DNA of 64,000 nt from Streptomyces sp. AC1-42W (GTDB taxonomy: Bacteria > Actinomycetota > Actinomycetes > Streptomycetales > Streptomycetaceae), in assembly GCF_003248355.1 (NCBI RefSeq), contig NZ_QKWY01000001.1:3616001-3680000 (forward strand), in the 5' to 3' direction. A program made the position numbers and the translations under genes. This document shows positions 8,297-16,803 of the stretch, in pieces. Position 1 is the first letter of the stretch. Each line of letters starts with the position of its first letter. The notes under the pieces are model-generated. The model saw only the letters and a list, made by a program, of their open reading frames with translations. It searched no databases and was not told where the DNA came from.

Positions 8297-9559
8297 ATGG
8301 CGGACGAAGAGCACCACAGACCGTTCGAGCACCGCAGCCTGCTGGTGGTCTCCACGAACTACGCGCCGGAACTGACCGGCATCGGCCCGTACGCCGCCCA
8401 GCTCGCCGAGCACTGGGCCGCGTCCGGCGCCGACACCCACGTACTGGCCGGCATGCCGCACTACCCGGCCTGGCGGACCGACCCCGCCTACCGGGGCATG
8501 TGGCGCGTCGAGGAACACCGCGCGGGCGTCACCGTCCACCGCAGGCGACACTACGTACCGCCCCGGCAGAGCGCGTTACGCAGAGCCGCCTTCGAGGCGA
8601 GCATCCTGGCACACGGCCTGCTCGCACCCCCCGCCGTACGGCCCGACGCGGTGGTCTCCCAGCTGCCCAGCCTCGCCGGCGGGGTCGTCGGCGCCCGCAT
8701 CGCCCGCCGCCACCGGGTGCCGTACATACCCGTCGTCCAGGACCTGATGGGCGCCGCCGCCGCGCAGAGCGGCATCCGGGGCGGCGACCGGGCGGCCGCC
8801 CTCGCCGCCCGCGCCGAACGGTTCGCCCTGCGCGCCGCCACCCTCGTCGGCGTCATCCACGAGAGCTTCGTCGCCCGCGTCGCCGCCTACGGCGTGGACC
8901 CCGGCCGCATCCGCACCGTTCCCAACTGGAGCCATGTGCGCACCCCTTCGGCCGACCGCGCCGCGACCCGGGCCAGGCTCGGCTGGCGCGAGGGCACGCC
9001 CGTCGTCCTGCACTCCGGGAACATGGGGCTCAAGCAGGGCCTGGAGGTCCTGGTGGACGCCGCCCGCCTCGCCCCCGAGATCCGCATCGTGCTGATGGGC
9101 GACGGCAACCAGCGCGACGCCCTGCGCGCCCGCGCCGCCGGACTGCCCAACCTGGAGTTCCTGCCCCCCGCCGACGCCGAGGAGTTCACCGACATCCTCG
9201 CCGCCGCCGACGTCCTCGCCGTCACCCAGCGCGCCTCGGTGCTCGACATGAGCGTCCCCTCCAAACTCACCTCCTACTTCGTCTCCGGCCGCCCCGTCGT
9301 CGCCTCCGTCGCCGACGAGGGCGGCACCGCCCAGGAGGTACGGCGCTCCGGGGCCGGACTCCTCGTCGCGCCCGAGGACCCGGCCGCCGTGCTCGGCGCC
9401 GTCCGCAGACTCGTCGAGTCACCCGCCGAGGCCGACGCGCTCGGCGCCGCCGGGCCGCGCTACGTGGCACACCATCTGGGGCGGGACGCCGCACTCGCCC
9501 GCTTCGACGCCCTGCTCACCGAGGCCCTGCAGGACGACCGGGAGGGACCGCAGCGATGA
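8297..9559 (+). CDS. Glycosyltransferase family 4 (WcaI-like)
   Basis: 420-residue GT-B fold glycosyltransferase. The N-terminal donor/acceptor loop is NYAPELTGIGPYAAQLAEHW. The C-terminal domain starts near VVLHSGNMGLKQGLEVLVDA, and the nucleotide-sugar region reads PSKLTSYFVSGRPVVASV, resembling the colanic-acid WcaI group. Likely adds one sugar to the lipid-linked repeat unit on the inner face of the membrane. The ATG at 8297 has GGAAGGA about 12 nt upstream; a GTG at 8267 is an alternative. The stop overlaps the next gene's start (ATGA), so the two are translationally coupled. Confidence 0.85.
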   Translation: MADEEHHRPFEHRSLLVVSTNYAPELTGIGPYAAQLAEHWAASGADTHVLAGMPHYPAWRTDPAYRGMWRVEEHRAGVTVHRRRHYVPPRQSALRRAAFEASILAHGLLAPPAVRPDAVVSQLPSLAGGVVGARIARRHRVPYIPVVQDLMGAAAAQSGIRGGDRAAALAARAERFALRAATLVGVIHESFVARVAAYGVDPGRIRTVPNWSHVRTPSADRAATRARLGWREGTPVVLHSGNMGLKQGLEVLVDAARLAPEIRIVLMGDGNQRDALRARAAGLPNLEFLPPADAEEFTDILAAADVLAVTQRASVLDMSVPSKLTSYFVSGRPVVASVADEGGTAQEVRRSGAGLLVAPEDPAAVLGAVRRLVESPAEADALGAAGPRYVAHHLGRDAALARFDALLTEALQDDREGPQR

Positions 9560-11286
9560 CCGAACCGATCCGCGCGCTGGACGAGCACGACGAGCCCGCC
9601 CTGCTGCGGGACCAGTTCCGCCAGCTCCTGCGCTACCGGGCCCTCCTCGTCACCGGAGTGGTCCTCGGCCTCGTCGGCAGCGGCTGGCTCGCCCTGAGCG
9701 GCGAGGACACCTACGCCGCCACCGGCGAGGTCTCCGTACGCTCCGCCACCTCCGACCCGTTCGCCGCCGGCGCCTCCGCCGACAAGGGCATCAACATCGG
9801 CTCCGAACGCCAGATCGCGGGCAGCGACGCCGTCGGGACCATCGCGGCCGGCAGCCTCGCCAAGCACGGCGACACCGTCGAGGTCGGCACCCTGCTCTCC
9901 GGCCTCCAGGTCACCAACCCGCCCAACACCCTCGTCCTCAAGTTCGCCTACACCGGCCGCACCCCCGAGCAGGCGAGGGCCAGGGCTCAGGCCCTCGCCA
10001 AGGCATACCTGGAGATACGCCGTGAGCGCACCGAGGACAGCATCGACAACATGATCGACGGCTACCGCACCCAGCTGAAGCCGCTCACCGAACAACGTGA
10101 CCGGCTCGCCGAGCAGGAGACCGGGACCGGAGGAGGCATCACCGGCGCACGGGCCAAGCTCATCGTCGCCATCTCCGGACTCGACCAGAAGATCTCCGAA
10201 CTGCGCGCCCTCGACACCACACCCGGCTACCTCAACAAGAAGCCTGTCGCCCCCACACAACCCGCCGGGGCCGGGCTGCCGCTGCTCCTCGGACTCGGCG
10301 GCGTCGTCGGACTCGCCCTCGGCCTGCTCATGTCGTGGGTGCGCCTCGTCTTCGACCCGGCCGTCCGCTCCACCAGGGAACTCGTCCGCTCCCTCGGCGC
10401 CCCGCTGCTCGGCAGCCTGCCCAGGGAACGCGGCGCCGCCCGCGCCCTGCTCGCCATCGGCCACCCCGGCAGCCGGCTCGCCGAGGAGTACCGGGCGATC
10501 GCCTTCCGGCTCGCTTACGACCCCTCCTTCGCCGAACGCCGCCGCCTCCTGGTCACCGCGCCACGCGGCGACAACGACATGGCCCGCGCCGCCGCCGCCA
10601 ACCTCGCCGCCGCCTTCGCCGAGATGGGCCGGGACGTGCTGCTGGTCGAGGCCGACCTGCGCACCCCGTCCCTGGCCGAGGACCTGGGCGCGGTCCACCC
10701 CGGCCGGGGCCCCCGCCGGCCCGCCGGCAACGAGGACCGCACCTGGCCCTCCGACAGCCGCGCCAACGTGGACGTCCCCGGATCGGGAGCCTTCACCCTG
10801 GTCGCCGGCCGCCCCGCCGACAACGTGCCGCGCGCCCTGACCTCCGCCCCCGTCAGCCGGCTGCTCGCCGAGGGCGGCCGGCCCGGCGCGGTCGTCATCG
10901 TGCTCGCCCCGCCGGTCCTCTCCTACGCCGACGCCGTCGCCCTCGTGGACCGCGTCGAGGGCGTCGTCATCGTCTGCCGCCCCCGCGAGGTGCACCGCAG
11001 CGACCTGGAACGCATCCGCGAGATCATCGGCGCGGCCGGCGGCTCCGTCCTCGGCGCGGTCCTCCACCCCGGACACGGCAGACTGGAGCGGCGGACCCGC
11101 GCCAAGGCCCCGGAGACCGGCGAACGGCGCGGCCGGCCCGCCGCCCAGAACCCCGCCGCACGCGGCCGGTACGGCGACCCCGACATGGCGGGGCGCACCG
11201 GCGACCCGGCCGAGACCCTCGGACTGCGCACCGTGGACGGCGGCCCCGGACACGGCGACCGCAACAGCGCGGCCGGACACAGATGA
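9556..11286 (+). CDS. Wzz/Wzc-like polysaccharide chain-length protein with degenerate ATPase domain
   Basis: 576-residue membrane protein with a Wzz-type architecture: TM1 around residues 29-47, an extracytoplasmic coiled region (about 50-235) and TM2 around 241-262. A cytosolic domain resembling the BY-kinase ATPase of Wzc/CapB follows. Where a Walker A lysine is expected the sequence reads APRGDNDMA (335-342), with no GKS/T. The Walker A' region LLVEADLRTP keeps one Asp (D367). The IDTPP-like Walker B is VLAPPVLSYADA, with the Asp replaced at 450. The C-terminal tail has a single Tyr rather than a cluster. It may therefore regulate chain length structurally rather than as an active autokinase. 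Its start overlaps the upstream stop and its stop overlaps the flippase start. Confidence 0.82.
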   Translation: MTEPIRALDEHDEPALLRDQFRQLLRYRALLVTGVVLGLVGSGWLALSGEDTYAATGEVSVRSATSDPFAAGASADKGINIGSERQIAGSDAVGTIAAGSLAKHGDTVEVGTLLSGLQVTNPPNTLVLKFAYTGRTPEQARARAQALAKAYLEIRRERTEDSIDNMIDGYRTQLKPLTEQRDRLAEQETGTGGGITGARAKLIVAISGLDQKISELRALDTTPGYLNKKPVAPTQPAGAGLPLLLGLGGVVGLALGLLMSWVRLVFDPAVRSTRELVRSLGAPLLGSLPRERGAARALLAIGHPGSRLAEEYRAIAFRLAYDPSFAERRRLLVTAPRGDNDMARAAAANLAAAFAEMGRDVLLVEADLRTPSLAEDLGAVHPGRGPRRPAGNEDRTWPSDSRANVDVPGSGAFTLVAGRPADNVPRALTSAPVSRLLAEGGRPGAVVIVLAPPVLSYADAVALVDRVEGVVIVCRPREVHRSDLERIREIIGAAGGSVLGAVLHPGHGRLERRTRAKAPETGERRGRPAAQNPAARGRYGDPDMAGRTGDPAETLGLRTVDGGPGHGDRNSAAGHR

Positions 11287-12521
11287 GGGCGCGCACCGCG
11301 ATCGTCTGCGCGGTCGCGGACCAGGGGGTGGCGGCCCTCACCAACATCCTGGTGCTGGTGGCCGCCGCCCGGCTCTCCACCGTCGAGGACTTCGCCCGCT
11401 TCTCCGCCGTCTACCTCGTCTTCACCGTGCTGCTCGGCGTCTGCGGCGCCTACACCGGCCAGCCGCTCGTCCTGCGCCGGGGCGGCGGCGAGGACACCCG
11501 CGGCGCCTGCCGGTCCGCCTGCTGCTTCACCCTGCTCGCCGCCGCCGCCGCCGGCGCACCCCTCGCCGCCGTCTGCGCGCTGCTGCCGGGCTCCACGGCG
11601 GACGCCCTGATGACGCTGGGGCTGGTGCTGCCCGTCGTGCTCGGCCAGGACATCGCCCGCTACGCCTTCGCCACCCTGCACGCCCAGCACCTGGCCCTGG
11701 CCTCCGACGCGCTGCGGCTGGTCTGCGTCATCGGCGCCCTCGCCCTGCAACCCCACGGGGCACCGGCCGCCCGGCTGATCGCCGTCTGGGGGCTCTCCGC
11801 GCTGCCCGCGCTGCTGCTGTCCGCCGCCGCCCTGCACCGCAGAACGGCCGGCGCCCCGCTCGCCCTGCGGCCGTTCCTCGCCAAGGGGCACCTCGGCCGG
11901 CGGTTCGTCGTCGAGTTCGGCGTCGGCAACGCCACCTCACAGCTCTCCGTGCTCGGCCTCGGCGCCGTCGGCAACCCGCTCGTCGTCGGCGCCCTGCGCG
12001 GCGCCACCACCCTCTTCGGCCCCCTCAACGTGCTGTTCACCTCCGCCACCGGCTTCGGCCCCCCGCTCCTGAGCCGCCTCGCCACCGACCGGCTCCGGGT
12101 GCGCGCCACCGCCGCGCTCGCCGCCGTCCTGGCCCTGACCGCCGCCTCCTGGGCCACCCTCCTCGCCCTGCTCCCCGACTCCGCGGGCCGCCACCTCCTC
12201 GGCGCCACCTGGCCCACGGCGGCCTCACTGCTCCCCGCCACCGGCAGCCAGTACGCGGCGATGGCCGCCGGCACCTGCGGACTGCTGGCCCTGCGCCTCC
12301 TGGACCCGCGCACCACGCTCGCCATCCAGGTGGTCTTCTCGCTCGCCGCCGTCGCCTTCCTCACCGGTGGCTACGTCATCGGCGGCGTGCCGGGAGCGGC
12401 CTGGGGCCTGTGCCTGGGCTCCGTCTGCAAGGCGGTCGCCACCTGGGTCCGGGTGGCCCGGCTGCGCCGCGCCGGCACCCGGGGCCCGGTACGGGTCAGT
12501 GCGGACGCCGCCCGGACCTGA
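11283..12521 (+). CDS. Wzx-type polysaccharide flippase / MATE-like membrane protein
   Basis: 412-residue protein with about 12 hydrophobic segments, starting MRARTAIVCAVADQGVAALTN, close to other actinobacterial lipopolysaccharide-export membrane proteins. The likely role is to flip the undecaprenyl-linked repeat unit across the membrane, judged from topology and position beside a Wzz-like protein and a polymerase. No charged catalytic motifs are expected in this family. The ATGA overlap with the preceding gene sets the start. Its 3' end overlaps the convergent polymerase gene by 26 nt. Confidence 0.72.
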   Translation: MRARTAIVCAVADQGVAALTNILVLVAAARLSTVEDFARFSAVYLVFTVLLGVCGAYTGQPLVLRRGGGEDTRGACRSACCFTLLAAAAAGAPLAAVCALLPGSTADALMTLGLVLPVVLGQDIARYAFATLHAQHLALASDALRLVCVIGALALQPHGAPAARLIAVWGLSALPALLLSAAALHRRTAGAPLALRPFLAKGHLGRRFVVEFGVGNATSQLSVLGLGAVGNPLVVGALRGATTLFGPLNVLFTSATGFGPPLLSRLATDRLRVRATAALAAVLALTAASWATLLALLPDSAGRHLLGATWPTAASLLPATGSQYAAMAAGTCGLLALRLLDPRTTLAIQVVFSLAAVAFLTGGYVIGGVPGAAWGLCLGSVCKAVATWVRVARLRRAGTRGPVRVSADAART

Positions 12522-13989
12522 AACTGGTCACCATCGCCAGGCACAGGGCCGCGATCGCCAGCTTCCCGGCCGCCTGGAGCAACGGGCCGCGCAGCAGGAT
12601 GAAGGTGTAGCCGGCGATCAGCGGCGCAGCGATCGCCAGCACACTGCCCGGCCCCGGCCCGTCCCGCGAGACCGCCCGCGCGTAACGCCGGTCGGTGCGC
12701 GCCGCCCCGTACCCGGTCAGCGCCAGGCCCCCGAGCACGCCCACCGCCCCGAAGTCGACCCACAGCTCCGTCCACAGCGGCGCGGAGAGGTTGGTCATGT
12801 TCATCCCCATCCACTGCCCGACCCGCACCCCGGTGTCCTCCGGCTTCCCGCTCCACACCGCGCGGGGCACGAAGAAGAAGGCGGACCCCGCCAGCTGCCG
12901 CCCGTAGGTGTGCCCGCCGCGGGCATCCACCCAGGTCACGGTATTGGCGAACATCACCGTCTGGTCGTAGTCCTTGGTGGCCAGCGGCTCGAACACCGAC
13001 GACGACTCCACCGGCCGGTACCCGTCGTCGTCGTAGCGGAACCGGTCCGCGTACGGGAACAGCACCAGCGCCCCGATCACCCCCAGCGCCAGCACCGAGC
13101 GGTACATCGCGGCACTGCGCGGGAACGCCGTGAACAGCAGCGAGACCAGCACCGTCAGGAACCAGTAACGCGCATTCGAGATCGGGTTGTTGACGATGAC
13201 GTTGACCACCGCCAGCGCACACCAGACCAGCACCGTGGACGGCGAGCGGCGGGCCCGGCGCGAGGTCACCAGCTTCCGCGTGTGGAACAGCAGCGCCAGC
13301 AGCGCGGGCACCGTGCCGAAACCCTTCAGGAACGCCGAGCCCACATTGGACTCGCCCGACGCGACGCCGCTCGCCGCCACCGACGCGCTGATCTCCTGCC
13401 GGCTGGAGAAGAACACCGCGGGCCCGCCCAGCTTCAGCACGTAGTACCCGCTCGCCGCGAACGCCAGCAGCACCAGCAGCCGCAGCCGCACCGGATGCGC
13501 CGTCGCCCCCCGGCCGTCACCGCGCGCCCAGCGGCGCCGGCGCAGTGGGCGCCGCGACGCCAGCAGCGCCCCCAGGTCGAAGGCGGCACACCCCACCAGC
13601 ACCAGCGCCACCGCCGTCACCAGGTCACCGCGCGGTCCCACCACCGGCGTCGGAGTCTGGCCGATGACCGCCTGGGCGAACGCCGCCACCCCCATCGCGA
13701 TGTACACGAACATCCAGAACACGCCCTGGAGCAGCCGCCGGCGCGTGGAGAGGATCATCGTGGCCAGCCGGGCCCCCGAGTAACAGGTGAGCACGAGCTG
13801 CAACCAGTACGCGGTGTCCCGGACGCCGGTGCCGGGCTGGGCGGCGATCAGCGCCGGCAGGAAGCACACCAGGCCGAGAATGAGCGGCACGGCCAGCGCC
13901 CGCGACAGCATCGCCCAGGACAGCGGCGCGGCCGGCCGCCCGCTCGCCCGCACCGGCGCCGGGGACACCTCCTGGTGCAAGGACACCAT
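12496..13989 (-). CDS. O-antigen polymerase-like (Wzy-type) membrane protein
   Basis: 497-residue polytopic protein with about 12 membrane segments. A large extracytoplasmic loop near residues 310-420 contains DRFRYDDDGYRP, NTVTWVDARGG and SAFFFVPRAVWSGKPED; the last stretch resembles the conserved R/P-rich loop of O-antigen polymerases. The predicted job is polymerising flipped repeat units outside the membrane. The ATG at 13989 follows GGGGGG; a GTG at 14025 is in frame but lacks a ribosome site. It is convergent with the flippase gene and divergent from a glycosyltransferase, so the locus uses both strands. Confidence 0.8.
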   Translation of the reverse strand: MVSLHQEVSPAPVRASGRPAAPLSWAMLSRALAVPLILGLVCFLPALIAAQPGTGVRDTAYWLQLVLTCYSGARLATMILSTRRRLLQGVFWMFVYIAMGVAAFAQAVIGQTPTPVVGPRGDLVTAVALVLVGCAAFDLGALLASRRPLRRRRWARGDGRGATAHPVRLRLLVLLAFAASGYYVLKLGGPAVFFSSRQEISASVAASGVASGESNVGSAFLKGFGTVPALLALLFHTRKLVTSRRARRSPSTVLVWCALAVVNVIVNNPISNARYWFLTVLVSLLFTAFPRSAAMYRSVLALGVIGALVLFPYADRFRYDDDGYRPVESSSVFEPLATKDYDQTVMFANTVTWVDARGGHTYGRQLAGSAFFFVPRAVWSGKPEDTGVRVGQWMGMNMTNLSAPLWTELWVDFGAVGVLGGLALTGYGAARTDRRYARAVSRDGPGPGSVLAIAAPLIAGYTFILLRGPLLQAAGKLAIAALCLAMVTSFRSGRRPH

Positions 13990-14103
13990 CAACCCCCCGT
14001 CTCCGAAACGCCGTTGTGTAGGCACACATTAACGAATCACCACACGTGAGGAGATACGACGACTAGTCTGTGAGGGCCGGGAACGAGAATGAGGGGGACC
14101 CTG

Positions 14104-15294
14104 GTGAAGATCCTGCACATCGTCACGCTGCACACACCGGACCACGCCTTCGGCGGTCCGACACGGGTGGCCCTGAACCTCTCCAAGGTGCAGCGCGCCG
14201 CAGGGGACGACGCCAGGATCATGGCGCTCGGCGACGGCTTCGACGGCCCGCTGCCCGACCGGGTGGAGGGCGTCCCCGTCCACCTCTTCCGGGCCCGCCA
14301 TCTGCTGCCGGTGTTCGAGGTCAGCGGCATCACCTCCGGCGCCCTGCTGCGCGCCGCGCGCCGCATGATGCGCGGCGCCGACCTCGTCCACGTCCATCTG
14401 ATGCGCGACCTGGTCACCCTGCCCGCCGCCCTGCTCGCCCTCGCCTCCGGCACCCCGCTGGTCGTCCAGACCCACGGCATGGTCGACCCCACCGAGAAAC
14501 GGGTCGCCCAGCTCACCGACCTGCTCGGGGTGCGCAAGGTGCTGCGCGGCGCCGACGCCGTGCTCCACCTCACCGAGGCCGAGCGGCTCGACGTCAACGC
14601 CGTCGCCGCCCCGGTCGCCCTCACCCGGACCGTGCGCCTGGTCAACGGGGTGCGGCCGCAGGAGTTCAAGCCCGCCCGCCCCGCCGGCCGCCCGCCGACC
14701 GTGCTGTTCCTCGCCCGCATCCAGGCCCGCAAGCGCCCGGAGGACTTCGTGTCCGCCATGCCCGCCGTCCTCGCCGCCCACCCGGACGCCCGCTTCGTCC
14801 TCGCCGGACCCGACACCGGGGCCCTGCCCGGCACCCTCGACCTGGCCCGCAGGCTCGGCGTCATGGACGCGCTGGACCATGTCGGCCCCCTCGGCCACGA
14901 CGAGGTGCTGGCCGCCGGCCGGGAGGCCGATGTGTACGTGCTGCCGTCGATCGAGGAACCCCTGGGCGTCTCCGTGCTCGAAGCGATGTCCGTGGGCACC
15001 CCGGTCGTCATCACCCGCACCTGCGGCCTCGGCCCGGATGTGGCGCGCGCCGGGGCCGGCCGGGTGATCGACAGCCGCGTCGGCCAGGACGCCGCCAACG
15101 CGGACAAGGTCGCGCGGGCGATCCTGGAACTGCTGGAGCCGGAGGCCAACGCGGCCGCGGGCAGGGCCGCCCACGAACTGGTCGGCGAGCACTTCACCAT
15201 CGACGTCGTCACCCGCACCCTCCGGCGGACCTACGAGGACGTGGTCCGCCGGAGGAGCCCGCACGTCAACCGGACGGCTTCTCCCGCGACTTGA
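14104..15294 (+). CDS. Glycosyltransferase family 4
   Basis: 396-residue GT-B enzyme. The N-terminus KILHIVTLHTPDHAFGGPTR carries the glycine-rich acceptor loop. The C-terminal half has VLFLARIQARKRPEDFV, and the EX7E nucleotide-sugar motif appears as SIEEPLGVSVLEAMSVGTPV. It would add a sugar to the lipid-linked repeat. The GTG at 14104 is 6 nt after AGGGGG and is preferred; the ATG at 14089 is in frame with a poorer ribosome site. Its last 29 nt overlap the tail of the convergent GT2 gene. Confidence 0.86.
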   Translation: MKILHIVTLHTPDHAFGGPTRVALNLSKVQRAAGDDARIMALGDGFDGPLPDRVEGVPVHLFRARHLLPVFEVSGITSGALLRAARRMMRGADLVHVHLMRDLVTLPAALLALASGTPLVVQTHGMVDPTEKRVAQLTDLLGVRKVLRGADAVLHLTEAERLDVNAVAAPVALTRTVRLVNGVRPQEFKPARPAGRPPTVLFLARIQARKRPEDFVSAMPAVLAAHPDARFVLAGPDTGALPGTLDLARRLGVMDALDHVGPLGHDEVLAAGREADVYVLPSIEEPLGVSVLEAMSVGTPVVITRTCGLGPDVARAGAGRVIDSRVGQDAANADKVARAILELLEPEANAAAGRAAHELVGEHFTIDVVTRTLRRTYEDVVRRRSPHVNRTASPAT

Positions 15295-16093
15295 GGGCGA
15301 TTTGCCAGCGGTAGAAGCTCATCGCCAGGGCGAAGTCGAACCCGGCGCGCCCGTCCAGGAACCCCCGCCGGTAGACGTACATGTAGGCGAACGACACCAG
15401 CGGTTTGAACGGCGCCCGGTGGAACACCTGCCCCTGCCGCGACTTCGCGCGCCGCACCTGCTCCTTGACCTCCGGGTGGTGGTTCAGCCACGCCTCCCAG
15501 TCCGAGTACCGGTTGTGCCGCTCGAACCACGCCGAGACGGGGTCCAGGTCCTGGTGCTCGATCGGATGGACCAGCGCCGCCGTGCTCTGCGCGACCGGCT
15601 GGTAGTGCCCCTCCACCTCGCCGATCCCCGGCGCGTCCAGATCGCCCACCTCCGGGTAGTGGCAGCGGGTCCGGTCGGTCAGCGACCGCTTGCGGATGGT
15701 GTAGCCGTGCCGCAGCCGCTTCCCCGAGAACCAGTAGCCCAGCGGGATGTCGTACGCCGCCGGCCTCGGTGCCTGCGGATCGGCGAAGACCCGCCGCAGC
15801 TCGGCCAGCAGTCCGGGGCTCAGCCGCTCGTCCCCGTCGAGCAGCAGAATCCAGTCCAGATCCGTACGGACATGGTCCAGGCACCACTGCTTCTTCCGGG
15901 GGTGCCCGCCGTCCCAGGTGTACAGGACGACCTCCGCACCGCACTCCGCCGCGATCTTCGCCGTGTCGTCGGAGCTGTGCGAGTCCACGACGACCACCGC
16001 CTCGAAATGATCGATGACCGACCGTACGGCCTCCGCGATGTTGAGCCCCTCGTTCTTCGTGGGGATCGCCACGGCTATCGGCAGCTTGTTCAT
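15266..16093 (-). CDS. Glycosyltransferase family 2
   Basis: 275-residue GT-A enzyme related to WaaE/KdtX-type transferases. It opens LPIAVAIPTKNEGLNIAEAV, with VVVDSHSSDDT and the DxD-type metal site ILLLDGDERL. The C-terminal part (RHNRYSDWEAWLN, FAYMYVYRRGFLDG) is typical of this group and probably membrane-associated. The ATG at 16093 has GAAGGGG 8 nt upstream and overlaps the stop of the lipoprotein gene (ATGA). It thus sits last in a coupled trio with a lipoprotein and a secreted LamG protein. Confidence 0.87.
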   Translation of the reverse strand: MNKLPIAVAIPTKNEGLNIAEAVRSVIDHFEAVVVVDSHSSDDTAKIAAECGAEVVLYTWDGGHPRKKQWCLDHVRTDLDWILLLDGDERLSPGLLAELRRVFADPQAPRPAAYDIPLGYWFSGKRLRHGYTIRKRSLTDRTRCHYPEVGDLDAPGIGEVEGHYQPVAQSTAALVHPIEHQDLDPVSAWFERHNRYSDWEAWLNHHPEVKEQVRRAKSRQGQVFHRAPFKPLVSFAYMYVYRRGFLDGRAGFDFALAMSFYRWQIALKSREKPSG

Positions 16094-16803
16094 CCGTTGT
16101 CCCCTTCGGGAAGCCAGGCGTAGCAGCCTGTGGAAGTGAAGGCGAGTGCCGCCTCGGTGATCGTGAGCGTGCTGCGCTTCCCGTCGCCGGAGGAGCCCGA
16201 GTCCAGCACCTTGCCGCCGCGCCCCGTCACCTCCCAGGAGCAGGCGCCGGTGGGGGAGACGTTCCGGTAGCGGCCGGGCCGCAGCGCCGCGCCCCGGTGT
16301 ACCCCGTCGGCGTAGCCGAGCGCGGCCCGGTCCACCACCTCCTGGTGCCGGGGGCACAGATGGGCGACGGCGGGTGCCGCGTCGGCCACCTCGCCCGTCA
16401 CGACGGCACCCACCGCCGTGTCCGGGTCCACCTTGACCAGATAGCTCAGCCGGTCGCAGGTCTCCTGCCCGGTCTCCAGCACCGCCGCCGGGTCGATGCC
16501 CACGGGCACCCGGTCGATGAGGTACTCCTTCTGCTTCTCGGTGAACGTGCCGGTGGCCGGCGTCAGCCGGTCGGTGGGGACGGTGGGTGGCTCGCTGCTC
16601 CGGGCGGGCCGGGGTCCGGCGGACGCGGGCCCGGAGGGCGCCGCGTCCGTCCCGGCCACCGGCCCGGAGGAGGCGGGGGGTGTTCCCGCCGCCCGTCCGC
16701 CGCCGCTCCCGCCGTCGTCCCCGTCACCGGAGGACGAACCGCAGGCGGCCAGCACCGCCGCCGCCAGGGCGACGGCGGAACCGGTCAGGAACGGATACCT
16801 CAT
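16090..16803 (-). CDS. Secreted lipoprotein of unknown function
   Basis: 237-residue predicted lipoprotein: a hydrophobic signal sequence ends in the lipobox VLAAC with Cys at residue 21. A Gly/Ser/Pro-rich spacer (about 22-85) follows, then a globular domain with several Cys (QETCDRLSYL, VAHLCPRHQ, GACSWEVTG, TSTGCYAWL) that could form disulfides. I do not recognise the family. It is coupled at both ends by ATGA overlaps, to the secreted beta-propeller gene upstream and the glycosyltransferase downstream. This places it on the outer face of the membrane with the polysaccharide machinery. Confidence 0.78.
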   Translation of the reverse strand: MRYPFLTGSAVALAAAVLAACGSSSGDGDDGGSGGGRAAGTPPASSGPVAGTDAAPSGPASAGPRPARSSEPPTVPTDRLTPATGTFTEKQKEYLIDRVPVGIDPAAVLETGQETCDRLSYLVKVDPDTAVGAVVTGEVADAAPAVAHLCPRHQEVVDRAALGYADGVHRGAALRPGRYRNVSPTGACSWEVTGRGGKVLDSGSSGDGKRSTLTITEAALAFTSTGCYAWLPEGDNG

